Below, piece by piece: positions 52,329 through 62,007 of a DNA stretch of 64,000 bases. Positions within the stretch are counted from its first letter, which is position 1. Each line of letters begins with the position of its first letter. Source of the DNA: Azospirillaceae bacterium (lineage in GTDB: Bacteria > Pseudomonadota > Alphaproteobacteria > Azospirillales > Azospirillaceae). The DNA is taken from assembly GCA_031291675.1 (NCBI GenBank), contig JARLIO010000034.1:186001-250000 (forward strand), given 5' to 3'. The notes beneath the pieces are model-generated. The model searched no databases. It had not been told where the DNA came from and saw only the letters and a list, made by a program, of their open reading frames with translations. Made by a program: the position numbers and the translations under genes.

Positions 52329-52808
52329 ATGACCCCTGATTCACGCCGCCGAACCGGGCGCGTCCTCGCGGCCGCTTCCGTCTGCGCTCTGATCCTGATC
52401 GCCCCGGTTCGTGGCTTTGCTGCCGATGCCGCGGCGCCCGCGGACAGCGCCGCACCGCCGGCACACGCGCGGGCCAACCATGATCGCGGCATCGAGGCCC
52501 GGATCACGTCGCTTCACGACCAGCTTCAGATCACACCGGATCAGGAAGCCCAATGGGCGGGCATCGCCCAAGCTTTGCGCGACAGCGCGGCGGCGGCGCG
52601 CGGCGCCAATGCGGGCCGGCGGGGCGGCAGCCGCAACGCTGTCGAGACCCTGCGGGCCCAACAGGCCGCCGCCGCAGCGCGTGCCGAGGGCCTCAAGACG
52701 GTGCTGACCGCGTTCGAACCGTTTTACGCATCGCTGCCCGAGGCGCAGCAGAAACGCGCCGACACCGCGTTCAGCCACCACCGGGGTCCCCGAACCACCA
52801 CCCCGTGA
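52329..52808 (+). CDS. Periplasmic Spy/LTXXQ-type protein
   Basis: A 159-residue exported protein; signal peptide ends near FAADAAA (about 31). The LTXXQ-like stretch RITSLHDQLQITPDQEAQW and following helix, then ALKTVLTAFEPFYASLPEAQQKRAD, mark the Spy/CpxP-related family in which helical dimers act as envelope chaperones or stress sensors. Ala/Arg-rich throughout. It stands alone between the allophanate hydrolase and the ATC-hydrolase-type gene. Confidence 0.85.
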   Translation: MTPDSRRRTGRVLAAASVCALILIAPVRGFAADAAAPADSAAPPAHARANHDRGIEARITSLHDQLQITPDQEAQWAGIAQALRDSAAAARGANAGRRGGSRNAVETLRAQQAAAAARAEGLKTVLTAFEPFYASLPEAQQKRADTAFSHHRGPRTTTP

Positions 52809-52834
52809 TCCGGCCGGCGGCCGGCGGCGATCGC

Positions 52835-53338
52835 TCAGACCGCCGACGGATCGCCCGGGATCGGATCGGTCGCCCCACCCGCCGGCAGGCGATAGCGAAA
52901 ATCACAATGGCTGGCCCCGCCCATGATGGTCTGGGTTCTGGTCAGGGCGATCGCCGGATTATAGCCTTCGCAAAACGCTCCATCCCGGTTGCACGACAAC
53001 ACGGCGCCCAGTTCACCAACGCCGATCTCGCGATAGATCTCGGCATAGCGGCAGCGGGTCACGTTGAAATCCAATTGCTGCGGTTCGCGGACCAGGAAAT
53101 CGATCTCCAGCGCGTCATTCATGGTCCAGAACCGCAGTAATGCGGCGAAATCGGCCAGATCGGGCGGACCTTCCTGGACGGCTGCCGCGCTGCGGCCGGC
53201 CTGCTGTGCCATCTTGATGATGGCCTTGGTCAGGATCGCGCGTGCCCGGTCGACGCCAAGCTCCGCGCTCAGAGTCTCGAACAGGCCCTTGGCAAATTCC
53301 GCCTCGATCCGCCGCCGCTCCAGAATCGATTCCGTCAT
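52835..53338 (-). CDS. L-2-amino-thiazoline-4-carboxylic acid hydrolase family protein
   Basis: A 167-residue protein with the family block CRYAEIYREIGVGELGAVLSCNRDGAFCEGYNPAIALTRTQTIMGGASHCDFRY, including the conserved cysteines C-x-Y and SCNRD and the C-terminal HCDFR. The founding enzyme opens a thiazoline ring in cysteine synthesis; many members sit with amidohydrolase genes of unknown substrate. GGAGGG lies 9 bases before the ATG at 53338. It is not in the biuret operon but is close to it. Confidence 0.88.
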   Translation of the reverse strand: MTESILERRRIEAEFAKGLFETLSAELGVDRARAILTKAIIKMAQQAGRSAAAVQEGPPDLADFAALLRFWTMNDALEIDFLVREPQQLDFNVTRCRYAEIYREIGVGELGAVLSCNRDGAFCEGYNPAIALTRTQTIMGGASHCDFRYRLPAGGATDPIPGDPSAV

Positions 53339-53457
53339 TCTCGCCACCCTCCGCCCCTTCAGCCGCGGGGTTGGTCCCGCGGCGGTTCCGCAGACGATAG
53401 CGCAACAGAAACGCAAACGCCAAGCCGCCCCAGCCGCAACCGACCGGCCCCGGCCTT

Positions 53458-55422
53458 TCAGGCATTTTCGCGCAAACTGGCCAGAAAGGCGTCTACACCC
53501 GCGTACAAGGCGGTGGCGTGCTGGCTCAATTGGCCCGCGGCGACCAGCACATTGTCGGCGAGATGGTGCGATTGGGCCGCGGCGGCACTCGCCCCGATGA
53601 CGTTGAGCGAGACCTCGCTGGTGCCGGCGGCAGCCTGGTGGACATTGCGCGCGATCTCACGCGTCGCCGCATCCTGCTCCTCGACCGCAGCGGCGATCGC
53701 CACCGCGATCCCGCTGATTTCGCGGATCGTTGCGCTGATCCCACCGATCGCCGCGACGGAATGGCCGCTGATGGTCTGAATGGCGTTGACCTGGCTGGCG
53801 ATCACGTCGGTCGCCTTGGCGGTTTCGCTAGCGAGGGTCTTGACCTCGGCGGCGACCACGGCGAAACCCTTGCCCGCGGCGCCGGCACGCGCCGCCTCGA
53901 TCGTGGCATTGAGCGCCAGGAGGTTGGTCTGGCTGGCGATAGCGCTGATCAGCTGGAGCACCTCGGCGATTTTGACACCCGCGGTGGTGAGGCCCTCGAC
54001 GGTCACCGTGGTCTGCTCGGCCTTGATCACGGCATTATTGGCAACCACGGTCGAGCGGTTGGCCTGACGACCGATCTCGACAACCGACGCGGCCAACTCC
54101 TCGGCCGCGGCGGCGACGGTGTTGACGCTGGATGACGCCTCTTCCGACGCGACGGCGGCGGCGGCGGTCCGTTCCGAAGTGCCCGCGACACTGGTCGTGA
54201 TCTCCCTGGCGACACCCTGCATATCCTGGGTCGCCCGGGCGACGGCCTCGACCACGCTCTTGATTTCGGTTTCGAAGCGGTTGGCCATGACGTGCAGCAT
54301 CGCCCTCTTGTCGCAGTCGGCCTGCTGCTTCAGGGCTTCCTGAGCCTCGCGCATCGTGCGCGCCTCGATCATGCTCTCACGGAAGACGTCGACCGCCTTG
54401 GCCATGGTGCCGAGTTCGTCACTGCGGTCACGACCCGGAATCGCCACCGTCGTGTCGCCGCGCGAGAGGTGATTCATGACACCGGCGATTGCGACCATCG
54501 GGCGTGACAGACCACGACCGAAAAAGAGTGCGACCACAATGGCGACGGCGAGGATCGCGGCGGTGCCAAGAACGAGTGTGCGCTGGGCGTCGCTGGCGGC
54601 GGCCACATATTCGGTGGTGTCCCTGACAAGTTCGATCACCGCGACCGGTTCACCCGCAAAGTTCTTGATCCGGCCGAGATAGAGCGAGACAGGATGGCCG
54701 TTGAACATTGTGTCGCGGCGGATCGTGACACCGTCCAGGGCCGCCTTCAACTCGTCGTCAGTTGCGACCGCACCCTCGAAGGTTGAGGACAGGGTCTTGA
54801 TTGTCTTGCCGTCGAGCCAATGGACCGCCAGGTCGAGGCCAAGGCGCTGCTTGGCGCGATCGACAAACGGCTTGCCAAAATCGACGCCGACATCGGCGAC
54901 GGCAATGCTCTTGCCGTCGCGCAGGATCGGCGTGATCGCAAAGATCATGAGCGCGTCGCGTCCCGGCTCGACGCCGACGATCGCCTTTCCCGTGCTGTTT
55001 GCCGCGACCACGGTGTGGCGGCGCCCCGAAATGTCGTCGCCGAACGCCTTGGGATCGTGGGTACGCAGGAAGATGGTTGCCGGCGGCAGGGTCAGATTGA
55101 TGAAGGGAATTCCCAGGGCCTTCGTTGCCGCCGTCGGGGCGGCGAGCAGCGCCTGCAATCCGTCGCGGTCGCCCTTGAGGATGGCATCGCCGACCGGCGG
55201 CAGGGCCGCGATGACGGCGCTGACCGCGAGCCCGGCGCGCTCCTCATAATCGAGCGCGGCGATCACGCTGTCATATTGCAGCTTGAGCTGCTGGTCGAGG
55301 GCCAGCCGCGTCAGCGAACGCTGCTGAACCACCGAAAAGGTGCCGAGCACGCCGCAGGCAGCCGCGACGCTCAAAGAGATCGCCAAAATGAGGCGTACTG
55401 AAATCGATCGAAATTTGGACAT
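53458..55422 (-). CDS. Methyl-accepting chemotaxis protein with Cache-type sensor
   Basis: A 654-residue receptor. Helices at about 9-32 and 285-307 bracket a periplasmic dCache_3-like domain; a HAMP domain ([34 protein letters not shown]) leads to the signalling rod, whose hairpin tip is [39 protein letters not shown]. It binds CheA/CheW and steers the flagella. No pentapeptide CheR tether is seen at the C-terminus. ATG at 55422 starts directly before the first helix; an open frame upstream is AT-richer and unlike protein. Ligand unknown. Confidence 0.95.
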   Translation of the reverse strand: MSKFRSISVRLILAISLSVAAACGVLGTFSVVQQRSLTRLALDQQLKLQYDSVIAALDYEERAGLAVSAVIAALPPVGDAILKGDRDGLQALLAAPTAATKALGIPFINLTLPPATIFLRTHDPKAFGDDISGRRHTVVAANSTGKAIVGVEPGRDALMIFAITPILRDGKSIAVADVGVDFGKPFVDRAKQRLGLDLAVHWLDGKTIKTLSSTFEGAVATDDELKAALDGVTIRRDTMFNGHPVSLYLGRIKNFAGEPVAVIELVRDTTEYVAAASDAQRTLVLGTAAILAVAIVVALFFGRGLSRPMVAIAGVMNHLSRGDTTVAIPGRDRSDELGTMAKAVDVFRESMIEARTMREAQEALKQQADCDKRAMLHVMANRFETEIKSVVEAVARATQDMQGVAREITTSVAGTSERTAAAAVASEEASSSVNTVAAAAEELAASVVEIGRQANRSTVVANNAVIKAEQTTVTVEGLTTAGVKIAEVLQLISAIASQTNLLALNATIEAARAGAAGKGFAVVAAEVKTLASETAKATDVIASQVNAIQTISGHSVAAIGGISATIREISGIAVAIAAAVEEQDAATREIARNVHQAAAGTSEVSLNVIGASAAAAQSHHLADNVLVAAGQLSQHATALYAGVDAFLASLRENA

Positions 55423-55964
55423 GAAAAACCACCATGCTGAAGACAAGCGCATTGTTGATGTTTTCACGGAGTTGCTAACAAAACATGAATTCATGCCATC
55501 ATCAATATTCCCGCAATACGCGAATATGTCGATAGCATCTGCGAAGTTTTGAGCTTCGGAAGCACCTGCCAGCGTGAATTGCGTTGTTATTTCATCTACT
55601 TTTGGGAATATCGGGATCAAAATGGCACCGCAATCTGTCAGAAGGGTACTGAATGCGCTCGGGATCTCGGTCGATCGACCGATACATACTTCTGAGCGGC
55701 TCGCATGATTGTCGTGGCGCCGTCGTCCACCATTGGCCGGCCGCACCAACCGCCCCGTGATCGGGCCGACGACAACCGCTCGGCCCTGGGGCTGGACCCG
55801 CGACGCTGGCGCGGACGATGACCCGACGGAAACGCAGACGCCAACCAGCGCTCACGGCGCCTCGCGCACGCTCTGAACGATTACAATAAATTCATCCGAT
55901 CCTGGCGGAATATCCGTTCAATTCCTGTCGTTCATTCAGATGTTATCATCCTTGGAGATCGGAA
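55423..55964. other. Intergenic region, no gene seen
   Basis: About 540 bases between divergent genes, somewhat AT-rich next to the chemotaxis gene (55425-55620) and GC-rich later (55690-55860). I see no convincing coding frame, RNA or repeat. Confidence 0.4.
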
Positions 55965-56195
55965 ATGCGTGCATCCTTTGTCTTACTTGTCTTCGCAGCT
56001 CTCGCGATTTCTTCGGGGAGTGCGCAGGCGCAAGATCGCGATCGATATATGAGGCATGTTTATTGGCAATGCCGGCAGGGTAATCCCTATGCGTGCGAGC
56101 AGCTCCATCATATCCGGGAGCACGAGCGGCATTGGCGGGAACGCGAAGCCTGGCGGGACCAGGGCTACCCCGGCTGGGATCGGCACGGTTGGTAA
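55965..56195 (+). CDS. Small secreted Trp/Arg/His-rich protein
   Basis: A 76-residue protein with a signal peptide cut near AQA/QDR at about 22. The mature 54 residues have two cysteines (WQCRQGNPYACEQ) that can form a disulfide, then a string of His, Arg, Glu and Trp (HHIREHERHWREREAWRDQGYPGW). TTGGAG lies 9 bases before the ATG. No known family comes to mind; similar small proteins are common in alphaproteobacteria without known function. Confidence 0.75.
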   Translation: MRASFVLLVFAALAISSGSAQAQDRDRYMRHVYWQCRQGNPYACEQLHHIREHERHWREREAWRDQGYPGWDRHGW

Positions 56196-56212
56196 GCCGG
56201 AGTCGACACGCG

Positions 56213-57754
56213 TCACGCAGACGGCATGTCCCGGCCGGCGATCACCCGCCGCAATCCGTCGAGCAGCGCCGGATCGGTGATTACCCGTGGTACCTTGTTC
56301 TGCCCACCGAGCTTGCCCCGGCCTTTCATCCACCGCGCGAAGCTACCGGGGGGCGCCGCTTCGATACGCGGTGGCGCCATCCCGAAATCACCGCTGCGAT
56401 GCGCGGCATAGTCCAGGTTGAGGGCGCTCAGGGTCCGATCCAGCACCGCCCCGAACCGGACCAGCCGCGTCGCGTCGGCGATCGGCGTCGCGAATTCGAC
56501 GATGAACACGTGGCGCCCCGGGCTGGATCCCGCCGGGAACTGGGGCGTCACCGTAAAGTCGGCAAGGGCGGCATCGATCGCGACCGCCGCCGCCGCAACC
56601 GCCTGTTCGATCTCGGCCCCGATCAGATGTTCGCCGAATGCGGACAGCGTCCAGGCGGTTCGCCCGGTGACCACCAGATGGCGCCGCGACCCGTCGACAA
56701 ACCGCACCGTGTCGCCCAGAATATAGGCCCACAGCCCGGCGCAACTGCTGACCACGACCGCGTACTGGATCCCCGGTTCGACGGTGGCGAGCCAGTGCCG
56801 GGTCGGTTGCCGATCGCCCAGTTCGGCGACCGGAACGAACTCCAGGAACAGGCCATTGTCGAGCATGACATGGAGCCCATCGTCGGGCCCGCGATCGGCC
56901 GCAGCGATGAAACCTTCGCTGGCCGGATAAACCTCCCGCGTTTCGGCGTGACTGCCGTGCAGCCAGCCCTCGAACCGGGTCCGATAGGGCGCGAAAGCGA
57001 CCCCGCCATGGACCAGCAGTTCCAGCCTGGGCCAATACGCGGCCAGCCGCCGCGGTCGCCCCGGGGCCAGCGCCGCCAGCCGGTCGAAAAACAGCAACAG
57101 CCAGCTCGGCGTGCCACTGATGCTGCGCAGGTCCTGGCTGGGGGCGCGACGCGCCAGTTGCGCGACCTTGTCCTCCCAGTCGGCGAGCAGCGCCAGGGCC
57201 GGTGGCGGGAAATAGCGCGGCCGCGCCCACCATGGGACCTCCCGCGCCGCGATGCCGCTAAGATCGCCGCTGAAGATACAAGGCGCCTGCATCGTCAGCG
57301 CCGTGCTGCCCCCCAACACGAAACCCGGCCCGCCGAAGACCCGGCTGTCGGGCCGGGCGCGAAGGTGAAAGGCCAGGACATCGAGCGCAGCGCGACGGTT
57401 GGCGCGCACCATCGCACCGGTCACCGGGATGAATTTGGTCGGCCCGCTGGTGGTTCCCGAACTGACGGCGAAATAGGGCACCAATCCGGGCCAGGTCAGA
57501 TCGTGAAGGCGCGGAAATGCCGCCTGCCAATAATCGGACCACAACTGTTCATAGGACCGCAGCGGCACCGCAGCCTGAAAATCGGCGACCGAGGCGATGC
57601 GGTCAAAACCGTGGTCGCGACCGAACCGGGTCGGCGCGGCGCGACGAACCAGCCGCAGCAACTGGTCCTGCTGCGCCGCGACCGGGTCCATCCGATCCAG
57701 GCGGCGCAAACGCCGGCGGGCATAGAACCGTAGCGCCGGCGTCGCGTCAATCAT
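56213..57754 (-). CDS. GH3-family acyl-acid amido synthetase-like protein
   Basis: A 513-residue adenylate-forming enzyme of the GH3 auxin-responsive family. It shows the ATP loop SSGTTSGPTKFIPVT, GGVAFAPYRTRFEGWLHG and YPASEGFIAAA, LEFVPVAEL, YAVVVSSCAGLWAYILGDTVRFVD, and the C-terminal KMGKLGGQNKVPR-like segment (RGKLGGQNKVPRV). Plant GH3 enzymes join an amino acid to a small carboxylic acid. The bacterial substrates are largely unknown. The ATG overlaps the stop of the acylase gene, so synthesis and hydrolysis of an amide may be paired. Confidence 0.92.
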   Translation of the reverse strand: MIDATPALRFYARRRLRRLDRMDPVAAQQDQLLRLVRRAAPTRFGRDHGFDRIASVADFQAAVPLRSYEQLWSDYWQAAFPRLHDLTWPGLVPYFAVSSGTTSGPTKFIPVTGAMVRANRRAALDVLAFHLRARPDSRVFGGPGFVLGGSTALTMQAPCIFSGDLSGIAAREVPWWARPRYFPPPALALLADWEDKVAQLARRAPSQDLRSISGTPSWLLLFFDRLAALAPGRPRRLAAYWPRLELLVHGGVAFAPYRTRFEGWLHGSHAETREVYPASEGFIAAADRGPDDGLHVMLDNGLFLEFVPVAELGDRQPTRHWLATVEPGIQYAVVVSSCAGLWAYILGDTVRFVDGSRRHLVVTGRTAWTLSAFGEHLIGAEIEQAVAAAAVAIDAALADFTVTPQFPAGSSPGRHVFIVEFATPIADATRLVRFGAVLDRTLSALNLDYAAHRSGDFGMAPPRIEAAPPGSFARWMKGRGKLGGQNKVPRVITDPALLDGLRRVIAGRDMPSA

Positions 57755-59937
57755 GGTGTCATGACGATGACGTGCCGGGCAAAGCCGGTGCGAACCGTTT
57801 CCGGCCGCAGCGGCACCCGGATCATGGCGCCCTGCTGCCACAACGCGACCTGGTCCAGATGGGTCGTGCTGCCGACCCAACCGTCCTGGCCGCCCAGCAG
57901 GACGAAGCGATTGTCATCCAGATCAGCCAGGTCGGAGACATGACGGGCACAGGCGCCGTAGCTGGCGCGGTGGCGGCCCGAGACCAGGCCGTGCGCCGTC
58001 TTGTGCAGGGTTTCGCTGCTGCCGGCGGCCGGAAGATCGCGGAAGCGCCAGCGCCGCCCCGCCCCGGGGATCGCCGCCAGGGGATGGGCCAGGCGCAGAC
58101 GATGGATCGCGCCCCAACTGCCGAACCCGGCATGGCGCAACGCGACCGCGGACAGGACCCGGCGCAGCACCGCCGCCACCGCCGCCGGATCCGCGGCCGT
58201 GATATCCTGCGCCATCAGGGCCCATCCCGCCCACGCCGTGCCATAGGCCGCCAAGCGATCCGCCGGGAAGAAAGCGGTGGCAAAGGCCTGCAGCAGCAAC
58301 TCGAACGCCAGGGCCCCGGCGGACGCGGCATCGTAGTTGCCGTCCCAGCCCGCCAGCGCGTCCAGGAAGCGACGCCACCGCCGTTCCGGCGGCCCCAGCG
58401 CCGCCAACATCACATCGCGCAGCGCCAGGGCGCGGTCGGCGTGCACATCCTGCTGAATTGCCACCAGATCGTCGGCAGAGAGTGGCGCCGGCCCGGCCAG
58501 CAAGGTGCGCAATCGCCGGATCCGGTCTTCGGGCGAAAACAGGAAGCCAATCGGAACGACGGCCGGCGGTGGCGGATTGTTGGCCGAGGCGACGAACCCG
58601 GACTCGGGGTCGACCTGCCACGGCAAGTCGGCCGCGGTCACCAGCCGGTTCCAGGACGCCAAGGCCTCGGGTGGCGCCACGAGGTCGGCCGGCACCATCA
58701 GCGGCCGGCGTGGCAAATGAGCCGCGATGGCCTGCCCGACCCGGCCGGTCGCCGTGGCGACAATCATGTTCTGGCCGGGCACCGCGATCCCAGCCATCGC
58801 CTGGCGATAGTCCTCCCAGCTGCGCGCCCGGTTCAGCGCCAGAAACGCCGACATCTCGTCGCTGGGCTGATGACCGGCCCAGCGCAGCGCCAGGGTGCGC
58901 CGGCCAGCGTCCCTCTGGCGCAACGCGTCGCTGATGATCGGTCCGTAACTTGTTTCGCGAATCGTGACGGTCTGCGCCGGCGCCCAGCGGACCTGCAGGC
59001 GAACCCGACGCCGGGCGATGCGTTCCGCCGGCAGGTCGGACACGTCAAACAGATCGCTGCTGGCGGCATGCAGACTGGTGCCACCCCAGGCGATCCAGGG
59101 GTTGCGGCCGATCGCGACGAAGGGCAGCGCCGGGATCATCAGCCCGACCATATGATACGAGGGCGACCGGCAGCCGGCGATCAGCCAGGGATTGGGCACC
59201 GTCAGCCCGAGATGCGGATCGCTGGCGATCAGGGCCCCGCCGGAGCTGCTGTGCGCCGCCGCGACCGCCATGCTGTTGCTGCCACCCGCCAGATGGCTTA
59301 CCGGTGGCGTCGCCTGATCCATCAGCCGCCGCCACCATGCCGGCCCGCCGGGGCGGTCATGGCCCGATGCCAGCCGCAGCCATGCCAGCCAGCTGACATC
59401 CGCCGCCGCCAACCGGCCCACCGTCAGCACGTCGGCCACCGTCCAGGGCTGACGGCGCAGCCCGAGCACCCGAAAATCCGGCGGCAGCGCCGTCGCCCGG
59501 GCGACATAATGGTTGATACCGGTGACGAAGCCATCGAGCCAGTCCCGCGTCGCGGCCGGCAATCCGGCCCCGATCGCCGGGACCGCCCGACCGAAATCGA
59601 TCGTCCGCAGCGCCCGGTCCACCGCAATGCCCAGCGGCCCGATCAAGGCGGCGACCTGCCCGGTCGCCAGCGCCCGCAGGATTTCCATCTGGGACAGGCG
59701 CAAATGGGCATGCACCATGCCCAGCACAACCGCGAGATCACGGTCATGATCGGCGTCAATGAAGGGGATCTGGTGCTCATCCCAGGAGACCGAGACCGCG
59801 GCCGAGACCGGAATACCGCGACAGGGCAGCATCGACAGCCTTTCGGCCAGATCGGGCGGACGCCGGGCACGGCGCGGCCACCGGTCGGAACCCGCGAGAT
59901 AAAGGGCCAGCATGCCGCTGCCGAGCATCGTTGTCAC
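57751..59937 (-). CDS. Penicillin acylase family Ntn-hydrolase
   Basis: A 728-residue precursor of an N-terminal-nucleophile amidase. After the A-chain part (VSVSWDEHQIPFIDADHDRDLAVVLGMVHAHLRLSQMEILR), processing should occur before S220 in HLAGGSNSMAV, the catalytic serine of the B chain; GALIASDPHLGLTVPNPW follows as expected. Family members hydrolyse penicillin, acyl-homoserine lactones or other N-acyl amides. A clear signal peptide is not visible at the N-terminus, though a short hydrophobic stretch is (MLALYLAG). It overlaps the GH3 gene by 4 bases and is first in the two-gene operon. Confidence 0.92.
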   Translation of the reverse strand: MTTMLGSGMLALYLAGSDRWPRRARRPPDLAERLSMLPCRGIPVSAAVSVSWDEHQIPFIDADHDRDLAVVLGMVHAHLRLSQMEILRALATGQVAALIGPLGIAVDRALRTIDFGRAVPAIGAGLPAATRDWLDGFVTGINHYVARATALPPDFRVLGLRRQPWTVADVLTVGRLAAADVSWLAWLRLASGHDRPGGPAWWRRLMDQATPPVSHLAGGSNSMAVAAAHSSSGGALIASDPHLGLTVPNPWLIAGCRSPSYHMVGLMIPALPFVAIGRNPWIAWGGTSLHAASSDLFDVSDLPAERIARRRVRLQVRWAPAQTVTIRETSYGPIISDALRQRDAGRRTLALRWAGHQPSDEMSAFLALNRARSWEDYRQAMAGIAVPGQNMIVATATGRVGQAIAAHLPRRPLMVPADLVAPPEALASWNRLVTAADLPWQVDPESGFVASANNPPPPAVVPIGFLFSPEDRIRRLRTLLAGPAPLSADDLVAIQQDVHADRALALRDVMLAALGPPERRWRRFLDALAGWDGNYDAASAGALAFELLLQAFATAFFPADRLAAYGTAWAGWALMAQDITAADPAAVAAVLRRVLSAVALRHAGFGSWGAIHRLRLAHPLAAIPGAGRRWRFRDLPAAGSSETLHKTAHGLVSGRHRASYGACARHVSDLADLDDNRFVLLGGQDGWVGSTTHLDQVALWQQGAMIRVPLRPETVRTGFARHVIVMTP

Positions 59938-60275
59938 AGAAGGAATGATCGCACCATCCTGGCGGTGGGCTCACGGCGGCGATCACAGATCGTTCCGGAA
60001 CCAAAGGGAAAGGCGGGGCACAGACCTCCGCCACGGCACGGCGTCATCCTGCCACAGCGCCCGCGTGATGTCTCATGCCCCGGGGGGGAACCAGCCCGTT
60101 GGTTCCCCCGGGCGCCGCGTCCCCGCCGCATGATGCGGCGCCACAAAATCACGGGGTAGCCGTTGAATCGACCGGTGGGGTCACCTCACATGTGACACCG
60201 GCATGAATGACAGCGACGCCGGTGCGAATCGCGTCGGTGTCGCTATCCGGTTCACGGGGTGGGGATGACAGGCGC
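59938..60275. promoter_or_regulatory. Divergent region with a stem-loop and a TCACATGTGA palindrome
   Basis: About 338 bases upstream of both the acylase and the DUF3108 gene. GGGGGAACCA (60084-60093) pairs with TGGTTCCCCC (60100-60109) around GCCCGT. TCACATGTGA (60186-60195) is a perfect palindrome, 81 bases before the DUF3108 start, and may bind a regulator. Confidence 0.45.
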
Positions 60276-61124
60276 ATGAAGAACCGTTTTCGATCACGGC
60301 CCGCAGTGCCCGCACTGTCCTGGCGGCGCGCCCTCACGGTCGCCGCCATTGCCACGGCGCTGTCAGCCCCGGCGACCCGGGCTCGGGCAACCGCGTATGA
60401 TATCGGTTTCGACGCCTATGGCGGCGGCTTGTTCCTGGCCCATGGGCTGCTGCAACTCACCCTGGGCCCGTTGCCGGAAGGGCGGCGTTATGATGCCCGC
60501 CTGGACGCGTCCGGCAACAGCATCATCACCTTCTTCACCGGCTTTTCCTATCAGGCGACCGCGACCGGCGCGATCGCCCGCCCGGCAGTGGCACCCGAGG
60601 CGTTCTGGAGCGAACGAACGCTCCATGCCCGCCACGACGTCATGGCCCTGCGTTTCAACGGCGACGATGTCGAGGTCGCGGCCGACCCCCCGTTGAGCCC
60701 GGAAAAAGCCGCGCGCGTTCCCGCCGAATCGCGGCGTGGCAGCGTCGACCCGCTCAGCGTCGGCATCGCCGTGATTGCCGCGGCCAGTTCGGCGACCCCG
60801 TGCCATGGCACCTACCCGATCTTCGACGGCAGACGGCGCTACGACCTGACCATGACGGCGGTGGGACCGACGGTCCTGGCACCGACATCGCGATCGATGG
60901 CGTCGGGCCCGGCACTGGAGTGTTCGGTCCTGCTGCACCCGGTCGCGGGGTTTCAGACCGATCAGGATCCCGGCAAATTCTTTGCCGACCATGTTGATCG
61001 CAGAGCCACTGTGTGGTTCGCGGCGCTACGCCCCGGGGATCCCGTCGTCCCGGTGCGGGTCCAGGTCGAAACCAATTTTGGTACTTTCTTTGTTCACGCC
61101 GTGTCGATCACAACGAAACAGTGA
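60276..61124 (+). CDS. Exported DUF3108-family protein
   Basis: A 282-residue protein with a signal peptide (about 1-38; WRRALTVAAIATALSAPATRARA) and the DUF3108 plan: YDIGFDAYGGGL at the start, the middle PAESRRGSVDPLSVGIAVI, and C-HGTYPIFDGRRRYDL. Such periplasmic beta-rich proteins are widespread in alphaproteobacteria and are of unknown role. GGGGA lies about 12 bases before the ATG at 60276. Confidence 0.85.
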   Translation: MKNRFRSRPAVPALSWRRALTVAAIATALSAPATRARATAYDIGFDAYGGGLFLAHGLLQLTLGPLPEGRRYDARLDASGNSIITFFTGFSYQATATGAIARPAVAPEAFWSERTLHARHDVMALRFNGDDVEVAADPPLSPEKAARVPAESRRGSVDPLSVGIAVIAAASSATPCHGTYPIFDGRRRYDLTMTAVGPTVLAPTSRSMASGPALECSVLLHPVAGFQTDQDPGKFFADHVDRRATVWFAALRPGDPVVPVRVQVETNFGTFFVHAVSITTKQ

Positions 61125-61242
61125 AGATCACAGGTCGCCACCGCGCATTGATCCGTCGCGCCCGGATCGTTATTATTTCCTTAGGTTTTTAAGGTATTCT
61201 GTTATGACTGCACCGGTTTTTTCGATGAGGTCGGAGTACAGA

Positions 61243-61866
61243 ATGAGTGATTGGTTTGAGGCAGAGGTTCGACAGCTGGAGCAACATCCTTTGCCCTCGC
61301 CAAACACGGCCATCGCCTTCTATGGCAGCTCGTCAATCCGGCTCTGGCAGACGCTGGAGCGGGATTTTGCGGGCCACACCGTCGCCAATCGCGGGTTCGG
61401 TGGTTCAACATTGCACGAATGCCTGCGCTGTTTTGACCGTTTGGTGACCCCTCTCAATCCCCGTGCCGTGCTGGTCTATGCCGGCGACAATGATCTGGCC
61501 CAGGGCGCTTCGCCCGAGCAGATCCACAGCGATGTCCGGTCCCTGGCCGAACGGCTGGCCCATCAGCTTCCCGGCACGCCCTGGGCGTTCGTGTCGATCA
61601 AACCCAGTCCGGCACGCCAGGCGCTGGTCGGTGCGGCACGCCGGGCCAATGAGCTGATCGAATCAGAACTGAGCGACACCGCCCACTCGACCTTCATCGA
61701 CGTGCTGTCGGAGATGCTGGATCACCATGGCAGCCCGCGCCGCGAGCTCTACAGCGATGACTGGTTGCACATGAACCCGGACGGCTATCGACTTTGGCAG
61801 GGATTGATTGAACCTTGGGTTGATCAGGTCGACCCAATTGTCGACGACGCCAGCATACCGGCATAA
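61243..61866 (+). CDS. SGNH/GDSL-type hydrolase
   Basis: A 207-residue esterase-fold protein. Block I serine in FYGSSSIRLW, block II glycine in NRGFGGSTLHE, block III asparagine in VLVYAGDNDLA and block V Asp/His in DDWLHMNPDGYRLW are all present, so it should be active. Without a signal peptide it would be cytoplasmic. It probably de-acylates a small molecule or sugar. GGAG lies 6-7 bases before the ATG at 61243; an earlier ATG at 61204 lacks a site. Confidence 0.9.
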   Translation: MSDWFEAEVRQLEQHPLPSPNTAIAFYGSSSIRLWQTLERDFAGHTVANRGFGGSTLHECLRCFDRLVTPLNPRAVLVYAGDNDLAQGASPEQIHSDVRSLAERLAHQLPGTPWAFVSIKPSPARQALVGAARRANELIESELSDTAHSTFIDVLSEMLDHHGSPRRELYSDDWLHMNPDGYRLWQGLIEPWVDQVDPIVDDASIPA

Positions 61867-62007
61867 CCACGGTCGCCCTCCTTTACCCTTTGCCCGCGCC
61901 GCGTTGGCGGCTACAACGGTGCCGATACGAAATGGCCGGTGCGGGTGATGCGTTGGTACCCCGCCCGGGCTCGGTGACACCGGACTCGGCAACGGGGTGG
62001 CGACGCG

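Noticed and set aside
57517-60159. 880-codon plus-strand open frame opposite the GH3 and acylase genes
   Set aside because: Rich in Arg, Gln, Gly and Pro with no domain; it is the antisense frame of two clearly conserved genes and reflects high GC3.
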